Source: Eucommia ulmoides (lineage: Eukaryota > Streptophyta > Magnoliopsida > Garryales > Eucommiaceae). From it: 64,000 nucleotides of DNA. The stretch spans positions 10,803,001 to 10,867,000 of the forward strand of contig CM028340.1 in assembly GCA_016647705.1 (NCBI GenBank), read 5' to 3'. The notes under the pieces are model-generated. The model was not told the origin of the DNA. It did no database searches and was given only the letters and a program-made list of their open reading frames with translations. Position 1 is the first letter of the stretch, and each line of letters starts with the position of its first letter. A program made the translations under genes and the position numbers. Of this stretch, positions 11,380-24,080 are shown piece after piece.

Positions 11380-12981
11380 TGGCCACAAATAATGCGCTGC
11401 CACTTTCACCGCAAGTGTACGAATCAAGTTTTAGTATAATGGACCTTTTGGTCGGGTATCGTATCCACAGGGATTGGTTTCGTTACTATCGAGTACCACC
11501 ATTGTCATAACCTAATTTTATCTAGGCTCTAAAAATGGAATTTAATTTAATACTAATACTAAACTAAAATAATAATTAAGTTAACTATACTATAAATACT
11601 AATTTGAGATTGTTTAGGGGAGTAGATTGCCTAGGGATTAACTTTATTTACTTAAATATGTTTGATTTCGTTTTAGTTAACATTAACGGTGTTCGGCGTA
11701 TCTGACAATCTCGGTTCGTAAACGCTCTCGCCACCTCTTCCGAGTGTAAGACGAGGGAATACGTGACTTCGTGTCAACGCCGAAGTCCCCCTCAACTTCT
11801 AAACGACTCTAGGTCACGTGAATCTTGCCCCAACGTTATCGATTGCACACTTTCTAACGCCCTCCCGGGTCATTAGATTATCGTGTTGTGTTAACCCTAG
11901 TCCAAATCCAGGGTTACTTCTCCCGAGTGTCAAACCCCGTATTCTTAATATATCTAAACTAGTATATAATCATAGAAAACACGGCAACACAATCGAAATT
12001 ATATGGAACAACCATAAACGAAACACAAATTCAACCAAAACTACATTTTCTTAAATAATACATTAATCCCTATTACAATCCATGTTTAACTCATAGCCCT
12101 AACCATTAATACATTGTAAAACGAGCTAAACATTCTCAACAATTACCAAAATGAAGAAAACAAAGAGACGAAACGAGCTACTTAGCCGATATCCGAAGAT
12201 TTGCCGCTAGAAACGTCGATCGTTCACTTCCTCATTGATCCTCCACCTCGGGTTGAGATCTCTCCCTCAAAAATCCCTTATCCAAACCCTAAAATATAGC
12301 CTAAGGACTTAAGGGCTCAAGAAGAAGGAAGATAGGAGGAGAGAATGGCTTAAATAGGCCAAAACATATCTACAAAATATCTATTCTGCGTAGTGGTTTT
12401 TGCCTAGGCGAAGAAAACTTCGCCTAGGTTAAGTTAGGTCAGTTAACTTTCTGCCGGATTTTTTCCTAGGCGAAGTTACTGCAGGTTTGCAATTCTTTTT
12501 TTACTGTAACTTCTTCATCTGAACTCCAATTAAGGTGATTCAAAAACCTATGGAAATATAAGAAAACGATATACAACTTCTTTGTTTTGAGTGTTTCCAA
12601 AATCGGATTTAATCGTAGTCCAAAATAGCCTTGAAGTTACAGCACCTGTACCGACTTTGTAGGTTTGGTGACTGCCTAGGTGAAGAAGTAGGTGGTGGAC
12701 TTGAAAATGTTCTCAGCATATTCATAGCCTAGGCGGAGGTATGGATGTTTAGGTAGTGGGCTTCTTTCACAATGTTGCCTCATTGCTCATTTATCAACCG
12801 TAACTTCGTTCGCTTTGGTTCGATCACATCGTTTTTGCTCTGATTTCATACCTTTTCACCCCACGTACATGTTTTAATACAAAAAGAAAAAAAACATATT
12901 AAAACACATAAAAATTACTATAAACGTACTCAAAAACTAACAAAACCAATTTGGAAATACATAAGTATTTTACACCTATGA
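11377..12981 (-). repeat. 3' LTR of the 11.4-16.4 kb element
   Basis: 1,605 bp; pairs with 14,856-16,442. It holds CCTAGGCG-type modules between 12,400 and 12,780. One is a perfect 11-bp stem with a 4-base loop (12,403-12,428). Confidence 0.88.
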
Positions 12982-13595
12982 AATACCCCCAAACTCAGAA
13001 TTTTGCTAGTCCTCGAGCAAAACACCCACACAATACAAGAAAATATAAAAACTAATTATGAAATTTAAAACTACAAACGAAAAACACTAAAAACAAAAAT
13101 GTGGAAGTTTTGAATATCATCTACTGGCCGAAAGATTTTTCCCTCATCGGCCCCTAATCCTATCAAGTTCAAGCATAAATCACACCATGTGATGTTCTAG
13201 AATTTCAACGTTCAAAAATAGTAAGCTCCATTCTAGATCCTGTTTAAGTGTGTGTGATTAAACTCAAATATACTACTATCCATTGATTAGATGGGATTAT
13301 CCCTAAATAAAGATCATGACTAAAACCTTTAAGGTATAGGGAATCCATACACTTGACTTCGGATCTATTCTCCACTAATGTAGGCTCGGAGGTTCATGAA
13401 TATCAGTAGGGCTTGGTTCAGTTTTGGAATAATGGCCAAGGGTATTTTGGAATAGAAAATAGGTTAATGTCGTTAACTTAACGTTATCTGAGGCACATCG
13501 CTTGGCACTCTCACACTCGAAACCCTACAGTTTAATTAGAAACAACCCTGAATAAACATTTAAGAACGTTGTATTCACTTGTCATGTAAAAAAGA

Positions 13596-13598
<3 letters not shown>

Positions 13599-13643
<45 letters not shown>
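13599..13643. repeat. (TA)n microsatellite
   Basis: About 22 uninterrupted TA units inside the interior of the Athila-type element. Confidence 0.95.
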
Positions 13644-13647
<4 letters not shown>

Positions 13648-14855
13648 TTATTTTTTTAACACACCCCAAACTCATTCGAATTTCTACAATTTTAAGAGTG
13701 TGCAAAAATGGTTAAGTAACACACCCCAAAACGTATTCGAATTCTTATAACCTTAGGAATGTGCAAATAATATGAACGACAAACAACAAGCGAGTACTCA
13801 AATACTGAACCAATTAGAATTTCAGCCTAAACCCAACCGCTCACATCAAGTAGCGAAATACTGACTTGATTTACTCAAATTGTGCCTTCAGTTTAGCGAT
13901 GTAGGTTTGGAAAAAGTTCAATTGGCTATGGTATTTGTGAAGTATTCAGAATTGAAACGGTTTTTAGGCTTCGATAGGGTAACGAAGGGTAAATATTCAT
14001 CAAGGTAGGCTTAAAAAGCTGAAGCAATGAAATGAATGTCTAAATCATATCTCCTAAACAACCTCGCCTAGGATTTCGCCTCGAATTTCCCTCAAATCAA
14101 GTTCTAGAATCCCTATTGTCATGAAATTGAGTGAAGGATAATCGGTTTCAAATCCCTTAAATACTGCTATATTGAGTTTATGTGCTCGTGCATTTAGGAT
14201 CCACAATAACGTTTACTAAGACGATACATTAAGCACATAGAACACACATGAATGAGCTTTACGCTCGACCTCAAAACAATCAGGGGACAGAGACATCATC
14301 GGGTATAGGCCCAGATGACGTCAAACGTAGCACAAAACAATATCTAAACTAACAATCTAATCCTAAACAAGCATGCAAACGATAAAAACAGTAAAATTTA
14401 ACTAAAAACATAAACACATACTAAAACATACTACACATCACCACCAACTCAACACAAGTGATATCTTAAATGAGACGTCAGCGATCCCAATGACAGTATA
14501 TAGCATGATATTGAAGACGGGGGGTTTAGAACACGTACCTGGGAGGCGAGAAGATCTCCCATCCGACTCAAATTGACGGAGATGTATCTAAATTATTAGT
14601 GATCCTGGGTTGCCTCCCAAGAAGTGCCTGGTTTAACGTCATCGGCCCGATACATGCCCTCAAGACTGGCAAGATATTCAATGATCGAACCGGAAGAGCA
14701 TCTATCGATCTAACATCTTCAAGCATCCTGCCGGAAACAAAAACAAAACTACAAACGAAAATTATATACAAAAAATTCGAGATTAAAATCAAGTTATTTA
14801 CTCCCAATATCAAAAGTAATACTCCTTCCAATCCCCTGCAACGGCACCAAAAACT

Positions 14856-16442
14856 TGGTGGCCGCAAATAATGCGCTGCCACTTTCACCGTAAGCGTATG
14901 GATCAAGTTTTAGTATAATGGACCTTTCGGTCAGGTATCGTATCCATAAGGATTGGTGTCATTACTTTCATGTACCACGATTATCATAACCTAATTTTAT
15001 CTAGGCTCTAAAAATAGAATTTAATTTAATATTAATACGAAACTAAAATACTAATTAAGTTAACTATACTATAAATACTAATTTGAGATTGTTTAGGGGA
15101 GTACATTGCCTAGAGATTAACTTTATTTACTTAAATGCGTTTGATTTCATTTTAGTCAACATTAACGGTGTTCAGCGTATCTGACAATCTCGGTTCGTAA
15201 ACTCTCTCACCACCTCTTTTGAGTGTAAGATGGGAGAATATGTGACTTCGTGTCAATGCCAAAATCCCCCTCAACGTCTTAATGACCATAGGTCAGGTGA
15301 ATCTCTCCCCAACGTCATCGATTGCACACTTTCTAACACCCTCTAGGGTCGTTAGATTGTCGTGTTGTGTTAACCCTAGTCCAAATCCAGGGTTACCTCT
15401 CCCGAGTGTCAAATCCCGTATTCTCAATATAGCTAAACTAGCATATAATCATAGAAAACACAGCAACACAATCGAAATTATAAGGAACAACCATAAACAA
15501 AACACAAATTCAACCAAAACTACATTTTCGTAAATAATACGTTAATCCCTATTACAATCCATGTTTAACTCATGGCCCTAACCGTTTATACAATGTAAAA
15601 CGAGCTAAACATGCTCAACAATTACCAAAATGAAGAAAATAAAGCTAGGAAACAAGCTACTTAGCCGATATCCAAAGATTTGCTGCTAGAAACGTCGATC
15701 GTTCGCTTCCTCGTTGATCCTCCACCTCAGGTTGAGTGCTCTCCCTCAAACATCCCTTATCCTAACCCTAAAATATGGCCTAAGGCCTTAGGGGCTCAAG
15801 AAAAATGAAGAGATGAGGGGAGAAAGGCTTAAATAGGCCAAAAATAATATCTACAAAATATCTATTCTGCGCAGTGGTTTTCTCCTACGCAAAGTTAGGT
15901 CGGTTAACTTTCTGCCGGATTGTCGCCTAGGCGAAGTTACTACAGGTTTGCAATTTGGTTTTGACTGTAACTTCTTCATCCGAACTTTGATTGAGGTGAT
16001 TCAAAAACCTATGGAATGCTAAGAAAAAGATATACAACTTCCATGTTTTGAGTTTTCCGAAAATCAGATTGAATCATAGTCCAAAATAGCCTTGAAGTTA
16101 CAGCACCTGTACCAGCTTTGCAGGTTTGGTGACCGCCTAGGCGAAGAAGTAGGCGGTGGACTTGGAAATGTTCTCAGCATATTCACAACCTAGGCGGAGG
16201 TCTGGATGCCTAGGCAGTGGGCTTCTTTCACAATGTTGTCTCCTTGCTCATTTATCCACCATAACTTCGTTCGCTTAGGTTCGATCACATCGTTTTCGCT
16301 CCGATTTCATACATTTTCACCCCACGCACCTATTTTAATACAGAAAAAATAAAAACATATTAAAACATGTAAAAATAACTATAATTGTACTCGAAAACTA
16401 ACAAAACCAGTTTAGAAATACATAAGTATTTTACACCTATCA
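14856..16442 (-). repeat. 5' LTR of the 11.4-16.4 kb element
   Basis: 1,587 bp. Ends read TGGTGGCCGC...ACCTATCA on the plus strand, i.e. TGATAGGTG...CCACCA in sense. The primer-binding site starts 6 bases inside. Confidence 0.88.
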
Positions 16443-17140
16443 CCAATCATGTGGCAACACCACACAGAGGAGAAGCAGCATTAGAAAGGTGCATTGCCGA
16501 GATGGATGCAGCACTTGTGTAAATACAGATCCTTGGGGGGTGTTGGACTTACTTCAGGTATAAGGTCTCATTTTATTGATGATATAGTTTTTGAGGTGGT
16601 CCCCTACAGATTTCCTAGCCCATAAATAACCCCCTATGATAGAACTACCGACCCCTTTGATCACCTCTCCATTTTCGTTGTGTTCATGGACATGTATACG
16701 ACCTCTATGGTGGTAAGGTATAAATCATTCCCTCTCACTCTCACTGGAATGGCCAGAACCTGGTTTCGAGGATTGGCTCCAACCTCGGTCTCATCGTTCA
16801 CCAAATTGGAATAACTCTTCTAGGCCTGGTTTGACTGTTCCCGGAGAAGGCCCAAAATGGCGACTCACCTTCTCGCCCTCCAATAGGAAGTAACGAAAAC
16901 CTTGGGTGATTTCATCACCCGATTCCATAGGAAAAGCCTAAGTTGTTGTGGCATTCCGGACACCATGGCTCTAAATACATTTATTGATGGGCTGAGGCAT
17001 CGAAGACTATATTATGACATGTGTTCCCAACCCTCATCGAACCTAGTTGTTGCTTTGGCTCGGGGTACCAGGTTCTTTGAAGCCGAATTCAAAGATGCCT
17101 TGAAGCGAGAACAAGAAGGGGATCAAAAGTAAAAGGGCTA
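16443..17140 (+). pseudogene. Tat gag core remnant
   Basis: This resumes the Tat gag after the insertion. Landmarks: DPFDHLSIF-like and SFPLTLTGMARTWFRGLAP, then SSFTKLE, and in the ORF at 16,902-17,132 the segment NTFIDGLRHRRLYYDMCSQP. These are the conserved capsid-region phrases of plant Ty3/gypsy Gag. Broken. Confidence 0.8.
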
Positions 17141-17814
17141 AGCAGAGGAAGGACCAAGTCAGGCACAAGGGTCTCCAAGGCTGCAGGTAGAAGGATAGTT
17201 AGGACCTCTTCCTAGGGATTAGAGACATCCTCCACCCGTAGGAAATTGTCCAAGGCTAACGCCCCTAACTGCATCCATAACGATGATTTTTGCGGAAAAA
17301 TCGGGAAGATGATTCTTCCCATCAACTCTTTCCCATAAAGGAAGACCCATGGGGAAATCTATTTCTAAATATTGTGCGTTCCACCATGACCGTGTTTACG
17401 CAACAAAAAAATGCTTCCAGCTCCGAGAAGAGATCGAGGCCCTAATAAAAAAAATAAAAAAAAATAAAAAAAAAAAAGATACCTTGGTTATTATGTCTAC
17501 GAAGAAAATCTAGGCTCCGAAGAGAGTAGTTACCGAGACGAGCATAGGGGTCAGCCGAGAAGAGAAACCCGTGGCCAAACCCCACTAAGAAGAGAAACTA
17601 AAGAATTTGATGATGAGATGCGTATAAATGGTAAAATAAATGTGATAGGCAATAGTCTCGGCCTCGAAGGGAAGACCAACTCTTCTCGGAAGAGCCACGA
17701 GGGTAAAAATCGAAGAGAAAAGCCGACGAAGACGTGTACGAGGTGAGCACAATTGATACTGCCTCGCACAACATCATCTCTTTTAGTGAAGTTGACCTTC
17801 GAGGGATTCATACT
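17141..17814 (+). other. Tat gag-protease linker, degenerate
   Basis: Low-similarity sequence with an A-rich tract (17,440-17,477). It ends in the protease lead-in ISFSEVDLRGIH at about 17,775-17,812, where the next element is inserted. The sequence picks up in step on the other side at 22,074. Confidence 0.6.
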
Positions 17815-20800
17815 TGGTAGCACGTAGATATGTCACTACTTTCACCGTAAGTGTACAGGTCAAGTTTTAATATAGTGGAAAGAGTAAGGATTGTCGTATT
17901 CACAAGGATTGGTTGAGATTATTGTTGGGTACTGTAATTATCATAACCTACCTTTATCTAGGCGACATAAATTGAGTTTTTAATAAAATATACTAAACTA
18001 AACTAAACTACTAATTATACTATATTGAGACGTTTAGGGGAATAGTTTATCTAGGGATTAACTTCGTTTACAAAAACGTGTTTGGTTTCATTTAGTTTAC
18101 AATAACAGTGTTCAACCTATTCGATAATTTTTGTATCGTAAACTCATTAACTCCTTCTCCCGAGAGACAAGTGAATAAATATGTGACTTCGCGTTAACGC
18201 CGAAGTCCCCCTCTAGCATTTTTTAGAACACATAGTCATATGAGTCTTGCCCCAACGTCATGGATTGCACACTTTCTAGCACCCTCCCGGGTCGTTAGAT
18301 CATCGTGTTGTATTTAACCCTAATCCGAATTCGAGGTTACCTCTCCCGAGTGTCAAATCCCGATTTCTCAAATTATCTAAACAATATAAACATGACAAAC
18401 CGGTAAACACAATCAAATTAGTGAAGAACAATCGTTAAAAAAACACAACTCAAACAAACGACATTTTCATAAACTATATTAATCTCATAGATAATCCAAA
18501 TTTAGCTCACGGCCATAACCGTATATACAATGATAAACGAGCTAAACATACTCAAACCAACTACCAAAGTTAAGAAAATAAACAAAGAAATGAAGGAACT
18601 TAGTCGTATACCGAAGATCCGTCGCTAAAACCGCTCCGAGGTCATTTCTCCTTCTTCCCTTTGTGTTCTTCTCCTTCGAATTTGATTGAGCACTCCCCAA
18701 AAACCTCTCAAATCTATCTAATCAATTTATGAGCTCTTATGGACGAATTGGAAAAGAGGGAGGAAGATAAAGGGAACAAAAAAACTAAAAATCTATTTTA
18801 CAGCTGCAGGGGTCATTACCGTGGCGTTGGGTATGTCGACAGTGTCACCATTGCGGTGGTGGCTGCAGTGGTGGAAGCAAAGAGTTTCTTATTATTTCAC
18901 CGCTGCGGCAGTGGATCTCATCGCCACGGCGATAGTTTCACCACTGTGGCGGTGGGCCGTAGGTTCTGAAATTTGCCCCATTTTGCTCATTTTCCACCGT
19001 TCTTCCACTGGTCTTGATCTGATTTGATCGTTTATGATCCATTTTCATCCCTTTTTACCCCAAACACCTGATTTATTACAAAACAAATAAAAATGTATTA
19101 AAACACAATAAAAATACTAGAAAACTACCAAAACCAACTTGGAAATATATAGACAAATTACCCTTATCGAATACCCCCAAACTTGGAATTTTGCTAGTCC
19201 TCGAGCAAAACACTCACACTAAAATTAAAAACACAACTAAATCAAAAAACATGAACAACCTAAACACAAACAATCTAAACATAACGTTATCCAATTTTTG
19301 AATTCTTCTATCGACCAAAATATTTTCCCTCAATAACCCCCAATAATATCGAGTTCAGGTGGAAAAATGCACCAAGTGATGTTCTAGAATTTCGACATTC
19401 AATAATGGTAAACGCCATTCTAGATCCCTTCAACATGTGTGTGCGAGACTCAATGATATAACTATCCAACAATCGTATTGGATTATCCACCAACGAAACT
19501 CATGACTTATACCATAAAGGATTAGGATATCCATATGCCTGATTGGGTTTCACTCTCGACTAATGTAGGCTTGGAAGTTTAAAAAGATTAATAAGGCTTG
19601 GTTCGGTTTTGGAACATTTGGCCAAGGGTATATCGAAAACATAAAACAGGTTAATGTTGTTAACTCAACAATACCCAAGGCACAACACTTGGCACACTCA
19701 CACTCAAACCCCCATAGATAAATTGGAAACAACCCTGAATAATCATTTAAGACCGACGTACTCACTTGTCAAAAGAAACAGAAATTTAACTATATTTACA
19801 TATTTTTATTTTTATTTTTTATTTTTTAACAAACCACACCCCCAAACTTATTTGATTTTTACAATTTTATGGGTGTGGCTAGAACGAAATAAAAAAATGA
19901 CAACTGAGTACTAGAATACCGAACGAATCAGAAGTTCGCCCTAAACCCAACTACTCATTTCAAGTAGTATACATGAATGCTAACTTGATTCACTCAAATT
20001 GTGCCTTCAGTTTAGCGATATAGGTTTGGAAAGAATTCAATTGGCTAGGGTATTTGTTATGTGTTCAGAATTGAAACAACTAATAGGCTTCGATAGGGTA
20101 ACGATGGATAAACATATAGAAAGGTAGGCTTAAAAGGCTCAAGTGAATCAAATGAATGCCTAAATCATGTCTCTTGAACAACCTGGCCTAGGATTTCACC
20201 TCAAGTTTCCCCTCAATCAGGTTTTAGAATCCTTAAATTGTCATGAGTTTGGCTAATCGATAATTATCCTCAAATCAATTGAATAGCTATACATTGAGTC
20301 TATGTGCTCGTGCAAATTAAAATCCACAATACATTTTACCAAAATGCATTATCAAGCACACAAAACACACATGAATGGGCATTACCCTTGACCATGAAAA
20401 CAACTAGAGGTAATATCATCATTGGGTAATAGCCCAGATGAACACAAAACTCAACATGGAAACAACAACACAAACAAAAACACATTCTACACTAAACAAA
20501 CATGTAAACAATTAAACTAACAAAAATAACACATACTACACATCACTGCCAAACTTAAAATAGGTAGTGTCCTCAACAACCCATCAGCGATCCCAATGAA
20601 AACATAAAGTATTATAATGAAGATAGGGCTTTAGAACACGTACCTGGGAGGCGAGAGAATCTCGCCTCCGAATGAATTCGACGGTGATAGGTCTAACTTA
20701 TTTTTTACTTGGCTTGCCTCCCAAGAAGCGCATGGTTTATTATCCTCGGCTCGACACGGAGAACGACTCGTTAAAGAGCAGCTTTCACCCATAGTACATG

Positions 20801-22073
20801 TCAAACAACACCACGTATGAGTCTTGATTTTTTACGCCCTCAAGACTGGCGAGATTTTGCAATGTATGGCTCGATCCTTCAACTTAACTCAGCTTCGATT
20901 TATGTGTTTGGTTGGCATGAATGTACTGAGCTGGAAATGGGGTAGGATAGGTAAGCCACATCGGATCCTCGTAGATGTGATCGTCATGGCTCAGGGGTGG
21001 CATCACCAATTAGAATCCAAACGGTGAAAACTCATAACGATTAATATGTGAATCTCCATTGCCAATCCACACTTGGGTTGTGGCATCTTCATGATCGTCT
21101 TCGATCTCACCCAAGTATCTTCTGCTTACTTCCGGTTCCCCATGGTGGCTTTCACATTCGGATGTGATTTGTTCACCTCTCAGTGTCACCGCTTCTGACT
21201 CGGCCTCAACAAAGCAGATAAGTTGACCGATTTGTGTCTGCAGAGATGTTACAGTCGCATCGATGTTGGCACAGATCGCCTCAATATAATCAAGGCAATC
21301 CTCATGCTCGTTGAGCCGGTCATGTGTTTTCCTAAAGAATATCTGAGTCTCTCCTATAACGGTAGCGAACATTTCCTCTAAGGTAGGGGAAGACTCCACA
21401 TCTTGAATCGGAGTGTCAATCCATGGCTCCGTGGTATTGGAAAAATTCCCCAAGCTTTGGTAACTTGGTGAATAATTCCAACTCTGATAATCGAAGTCAG
21501 CCAATTCCTCCAACGACCAAAGGGCTTTATTCACAGTTAGGTCGTAAAAAGAGGAGGTACCCTTTCCTCCTTCCACCCATGTTCTGGTTGCGGCTTGTAA
21601 CCCGTTAAGGAAATTCAGTACTTGACACGCCCTCGGGAAAGCATGATTTGGGAACTGGAGTAACAACTCCTTATAATGATCCCAAGCACAATAAAACAGC
21701 TCAGAGTCTCATCGAAAGAAATGCATCAATACTTGTTGATCTAGCATCTTCAAGTACCCTGCATGAGAAATAAAAAACAAAACTACAAACAAAAGTTATA
21801 AACAAAATAAATGTCTAAATTAAAATCAAGTTATTTACTCACAATATCAACAATAATCTAAAACACAATCCCTTTTTTGCTCATTTTCCACTGTTCTTCC
21901 ATCGCTTTTGATCAAATTTGATCATTTATGATCCGTTTTCATCATTTTTCACCCCAAATACCTGATTTATTACAAAACAAATAAAAATGTATTAAAATAT
22001 ATTAAAACACAATAAAAATACTCGAAAACTACCAAAATCGGCATGGGAATATATAGATAAATTACCCCTATCA
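17815..22073 (-). mobile_element. Athila-type gag-only element inserted in Tat protease region
   Basis: The left LTR (17,815-19,169) starts TGGTAGCACG and is followed by the polypurine tract (minus GTTTGGGGGTATT, about 19,170-19,183). The interior carries a gag-like ORF at 21,010-21,666. The right side ends with a partial LTR (about 21,872-22,073, ending CCCCTATCA). Flanks ATACT and ACACC look like a decayed 5-bp target duplication. Interior blocks match those of the 11.4-16.4 kb element (e.g. GCCCTCAAGACTGGC), so the two are subfamilies. Broken. The decayed flanks suggest greater age than its neighbour. Confidence 0.85.
21010..21666 (-). pseudogene. Gag-like ORF of the Athila-type element
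   Basis: A 218-codon ORF begins MLLQFPNHAFPRACQVLNFL and contains NGLQAATRTWVEGGKG, the 'F..GL...TR..V......' landmark of plant Ty3/gypsy Gag, then KALWSLEELADFDYQSW. The rest is acidic with a short helical region (about residues 100-150) and no zinc knuckle. No pol follows, so the element is of the gag-only non-autonomous type. The original frame probably began further upstream. Treated as fossil, although this ORF itself is open. Confidence 0.7.
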
Positions 22074-22430
22074 ACACCCCTCATGATGATGCCTTGGTAA
22101 TTTCCTTCCTAATCAACCACTATAAAGTGGGGCGAATTCTAATCGACAACGGAAGCTTTGCAGATATTGTTTTCAAATATGCTTTCGACAAAATGAACGT
22201 AAGTTCAAGATCCGTGAGACCTACTACTTCCCCCATTGTCGGTTTTGGTGGGGAGGTGGTGAATTCCATGGGTTGGGCCTCCCTTCCTTTTACTGCTGGC
22301 GTTGTACCCACCTCGGCTACAGTTTGGGTAAAATTCTTCATCGTGGACCGACCTTCTCCTTACAACATAATCATTGGGCGACCTACCTTGGCAGTGTTAA
22401 AAGCTGTATCCTCCCCTTATCACTAATCTA
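22074..22430 (+). pseudogene. Tat protease remnant
   Basis: Directly after the insertion the frame reads PHDDALVISFLINHYKVGRI, then the active-site region LIDNGSFADIVF and, some 65 residues on, SPYNIIIGRPTLAVLKAV, a conserved plant Ty3/gypsy protease ending. In many plant relatives the D-S/T-G box is likewise diverged, so activity cannot be judged. Part of a broken element. Confidence 0.82.
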
Positions 22431-22753
22431 TAAAGTTCCCTATAGAAAGAGGGTGGGGAAGGTGAGGGAACACCAAGAATCCGCTAGATCTTGTGCCAAA
22501 AAGGCACTTGAGAAAAAGAAATAGCAAATAGTAGCTGAGACCAAGAATAGTGATGTTAACTCATGGCCCTGTCTGATCCCAGAACCGTGCCTATCAACGA
22601 TCCCCAAGATGAAGAACCCCGTCCATGGCCTTATAAGACCTAAAAGATAAACCTATTCACCCCACCATTGAGGAGAGAACCGTACCAATTGGTGCAAAAC
22701 TCAGCACGACGCAGCAAGAAGAGTTAACCAACCTCCTCAGAAGAAATTATGAT

Positions 22754-23446
22754 GTGTTTGCCTGGTGCCACAATGAGCTTCCCGGGATTGATCCAAGCAT
22801 CACCATGCACTGTCTCCATACTAATCCTCACCATCCCCTTGTGAGGAAAAAAAGAAGGAAATTCCATCAGGAGCGTCAAAAACTCATTGAACAAGAAATA
22901 GATAAGTTAGTGAAATATGCCATGGTGGAAGAGGTGGAATTCCCCGATTGGCTCTCCAATGTTGTCCTCGTACCCAAGGCCAGGAATAAATGGCGTCTAT
23001 ACATGGACTTCAAAGACCTCAATAAGGCATGCCCCAAAAATTTCTTCCTTTTACATAGAATAGACTTGGTTATAAATGCTACAGTAGGGCACGAACTCTT
23101 GAGTTTCTTAGATGCTTATGTCGAATACAACCAAATTCTCATGTTGTCTCTCGACAAGGGAAAGACCACGCTCATCACAGACAGAGGCACCTACTGTTAT
23201 AAGATTATGCCTTTCGGCCTTCGTAACGCTAGGGCTACCTACCAAAGGCTCGTCAACAAGATGTTTAAGAAATATATTAGCTCGACAATGGAGGTTTACA
23301 TTGATGATATGCTCTTAAAGAGCACCAAAGCACGTAATCACATTGGCCATCTCCAAAATTGTTTCGACAAACTCTATACTCATCGCATGAAGCTGAACCC
23401 CACCAAGTGTATCTTCAGGGTTTTTGTAGAAAAGGTTTTAGGCTAA
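22754..23446 (+). pseudogene. Tat reverse transcriptase remnant
   Basis: A 230-codon ORF spans the linker MFAWCHNELPGIDPSI and the RT fingers/palm: LSNVVLVPKARNKWRLYMDF, DLNKACPK, DAYVEYNQI, TDRGTYCYKIMPFGLRNA and the catalytic box MEVYIDDMLLKS. The wording is clearly Tat/Ogre-like. It is the best-preserved pol block in the window, within a broken element. Confidence 0.9.
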
Positions 23447-23459
23447 ATGGTGTCCTAGA

Positions 23460-24080
23460 GAGGCATTGATGTCAATTCGGATTAACTCAGTGCCATTTTC
23501 AGAATGGCCTCTCCACGAACGAAGAAATAAGTTTAAATGCTTACGAGGAGGCTGGCCGCCTTGAATCGTTTTATTTCACGATCTTTGGAAAAATGCCTTC
23601 TATTCTTTAAGGTTTTAAGGGGTAGCAAGACATTCGAGTGGACAGCGGAGTGTGAGGCCGCCTTCTAATAGCTTAAAACGTACCTCTATTATTCACCGTT
23701 GCTAACTAGCCCCAAGAATGGAGAAATATTATTTATGTACTATGCGAGTCGAGTGTTAACTGATGTCGAGACGAGATATCAACAATTTGAGAAGTTGGCT
23801 TATGCCCTTCTCACCACATCAAGGAAATGGAGGCAATATTTCCAAGCCCACATGATCATCATATGGGGGACCGACCTAAGGTCACCCCCTGGGGACTGCA
23901 AGGGCCAAATTCTATACAGGTACCACCCCTGGGATTTTAACCTACCACCCGAGCTTTACTTGGATGCTAGGCTAGAGGGTAGAGAGGTTATGGATATGGT
24001 GAGACAACATGAAATAATATATTTCCCAATAAGGGGAAACATGATCCATTTTCGGCATTTAAGTCCGAGAAGAGGAGCGT
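23460..24080 (+). pseudogene. Tat RNase H remnant
   Basis: After RT the phrases LNRFISRSLEKCLLFFK-like and, in the ORF at 23,699-24,082, YYASRVLTDVETRYQQFEKL followed by RKWRQYFQAH mark the RNase H region. Integrase was not recognised between here and 25 kb. Confidence 0.8.

Larger units (their letters stand above)
11377..16442 (-). mobile_element. Athila-type non-autonomous LTR element, structurally complete
   Basis: A 5.07-kb element inserted in Tat gag with a perfect CCAAT target duplication (11,372-11,376 and 16,443-16,447). Left LTR 11,377-12,981, right LTR 14,856-16,442. A reverse-complement primer-binding site matching tRNA-Asp (ATCCCCTGCAACGGCACCA, 14,831-14,849) places the 5' LTR on the right. 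The polypurine tract (GTTTGGGGGTATT on minus) is at about 12,982-12,994. The 1.87-kb interior has no coding domain, so it must have used proteins from elsewhere. About 29 differences in the first 375 bp of the two LTRs (near 8%) suggest a few million years. Structurally whole, but incapable of moving alone. Confidence 0.9.
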
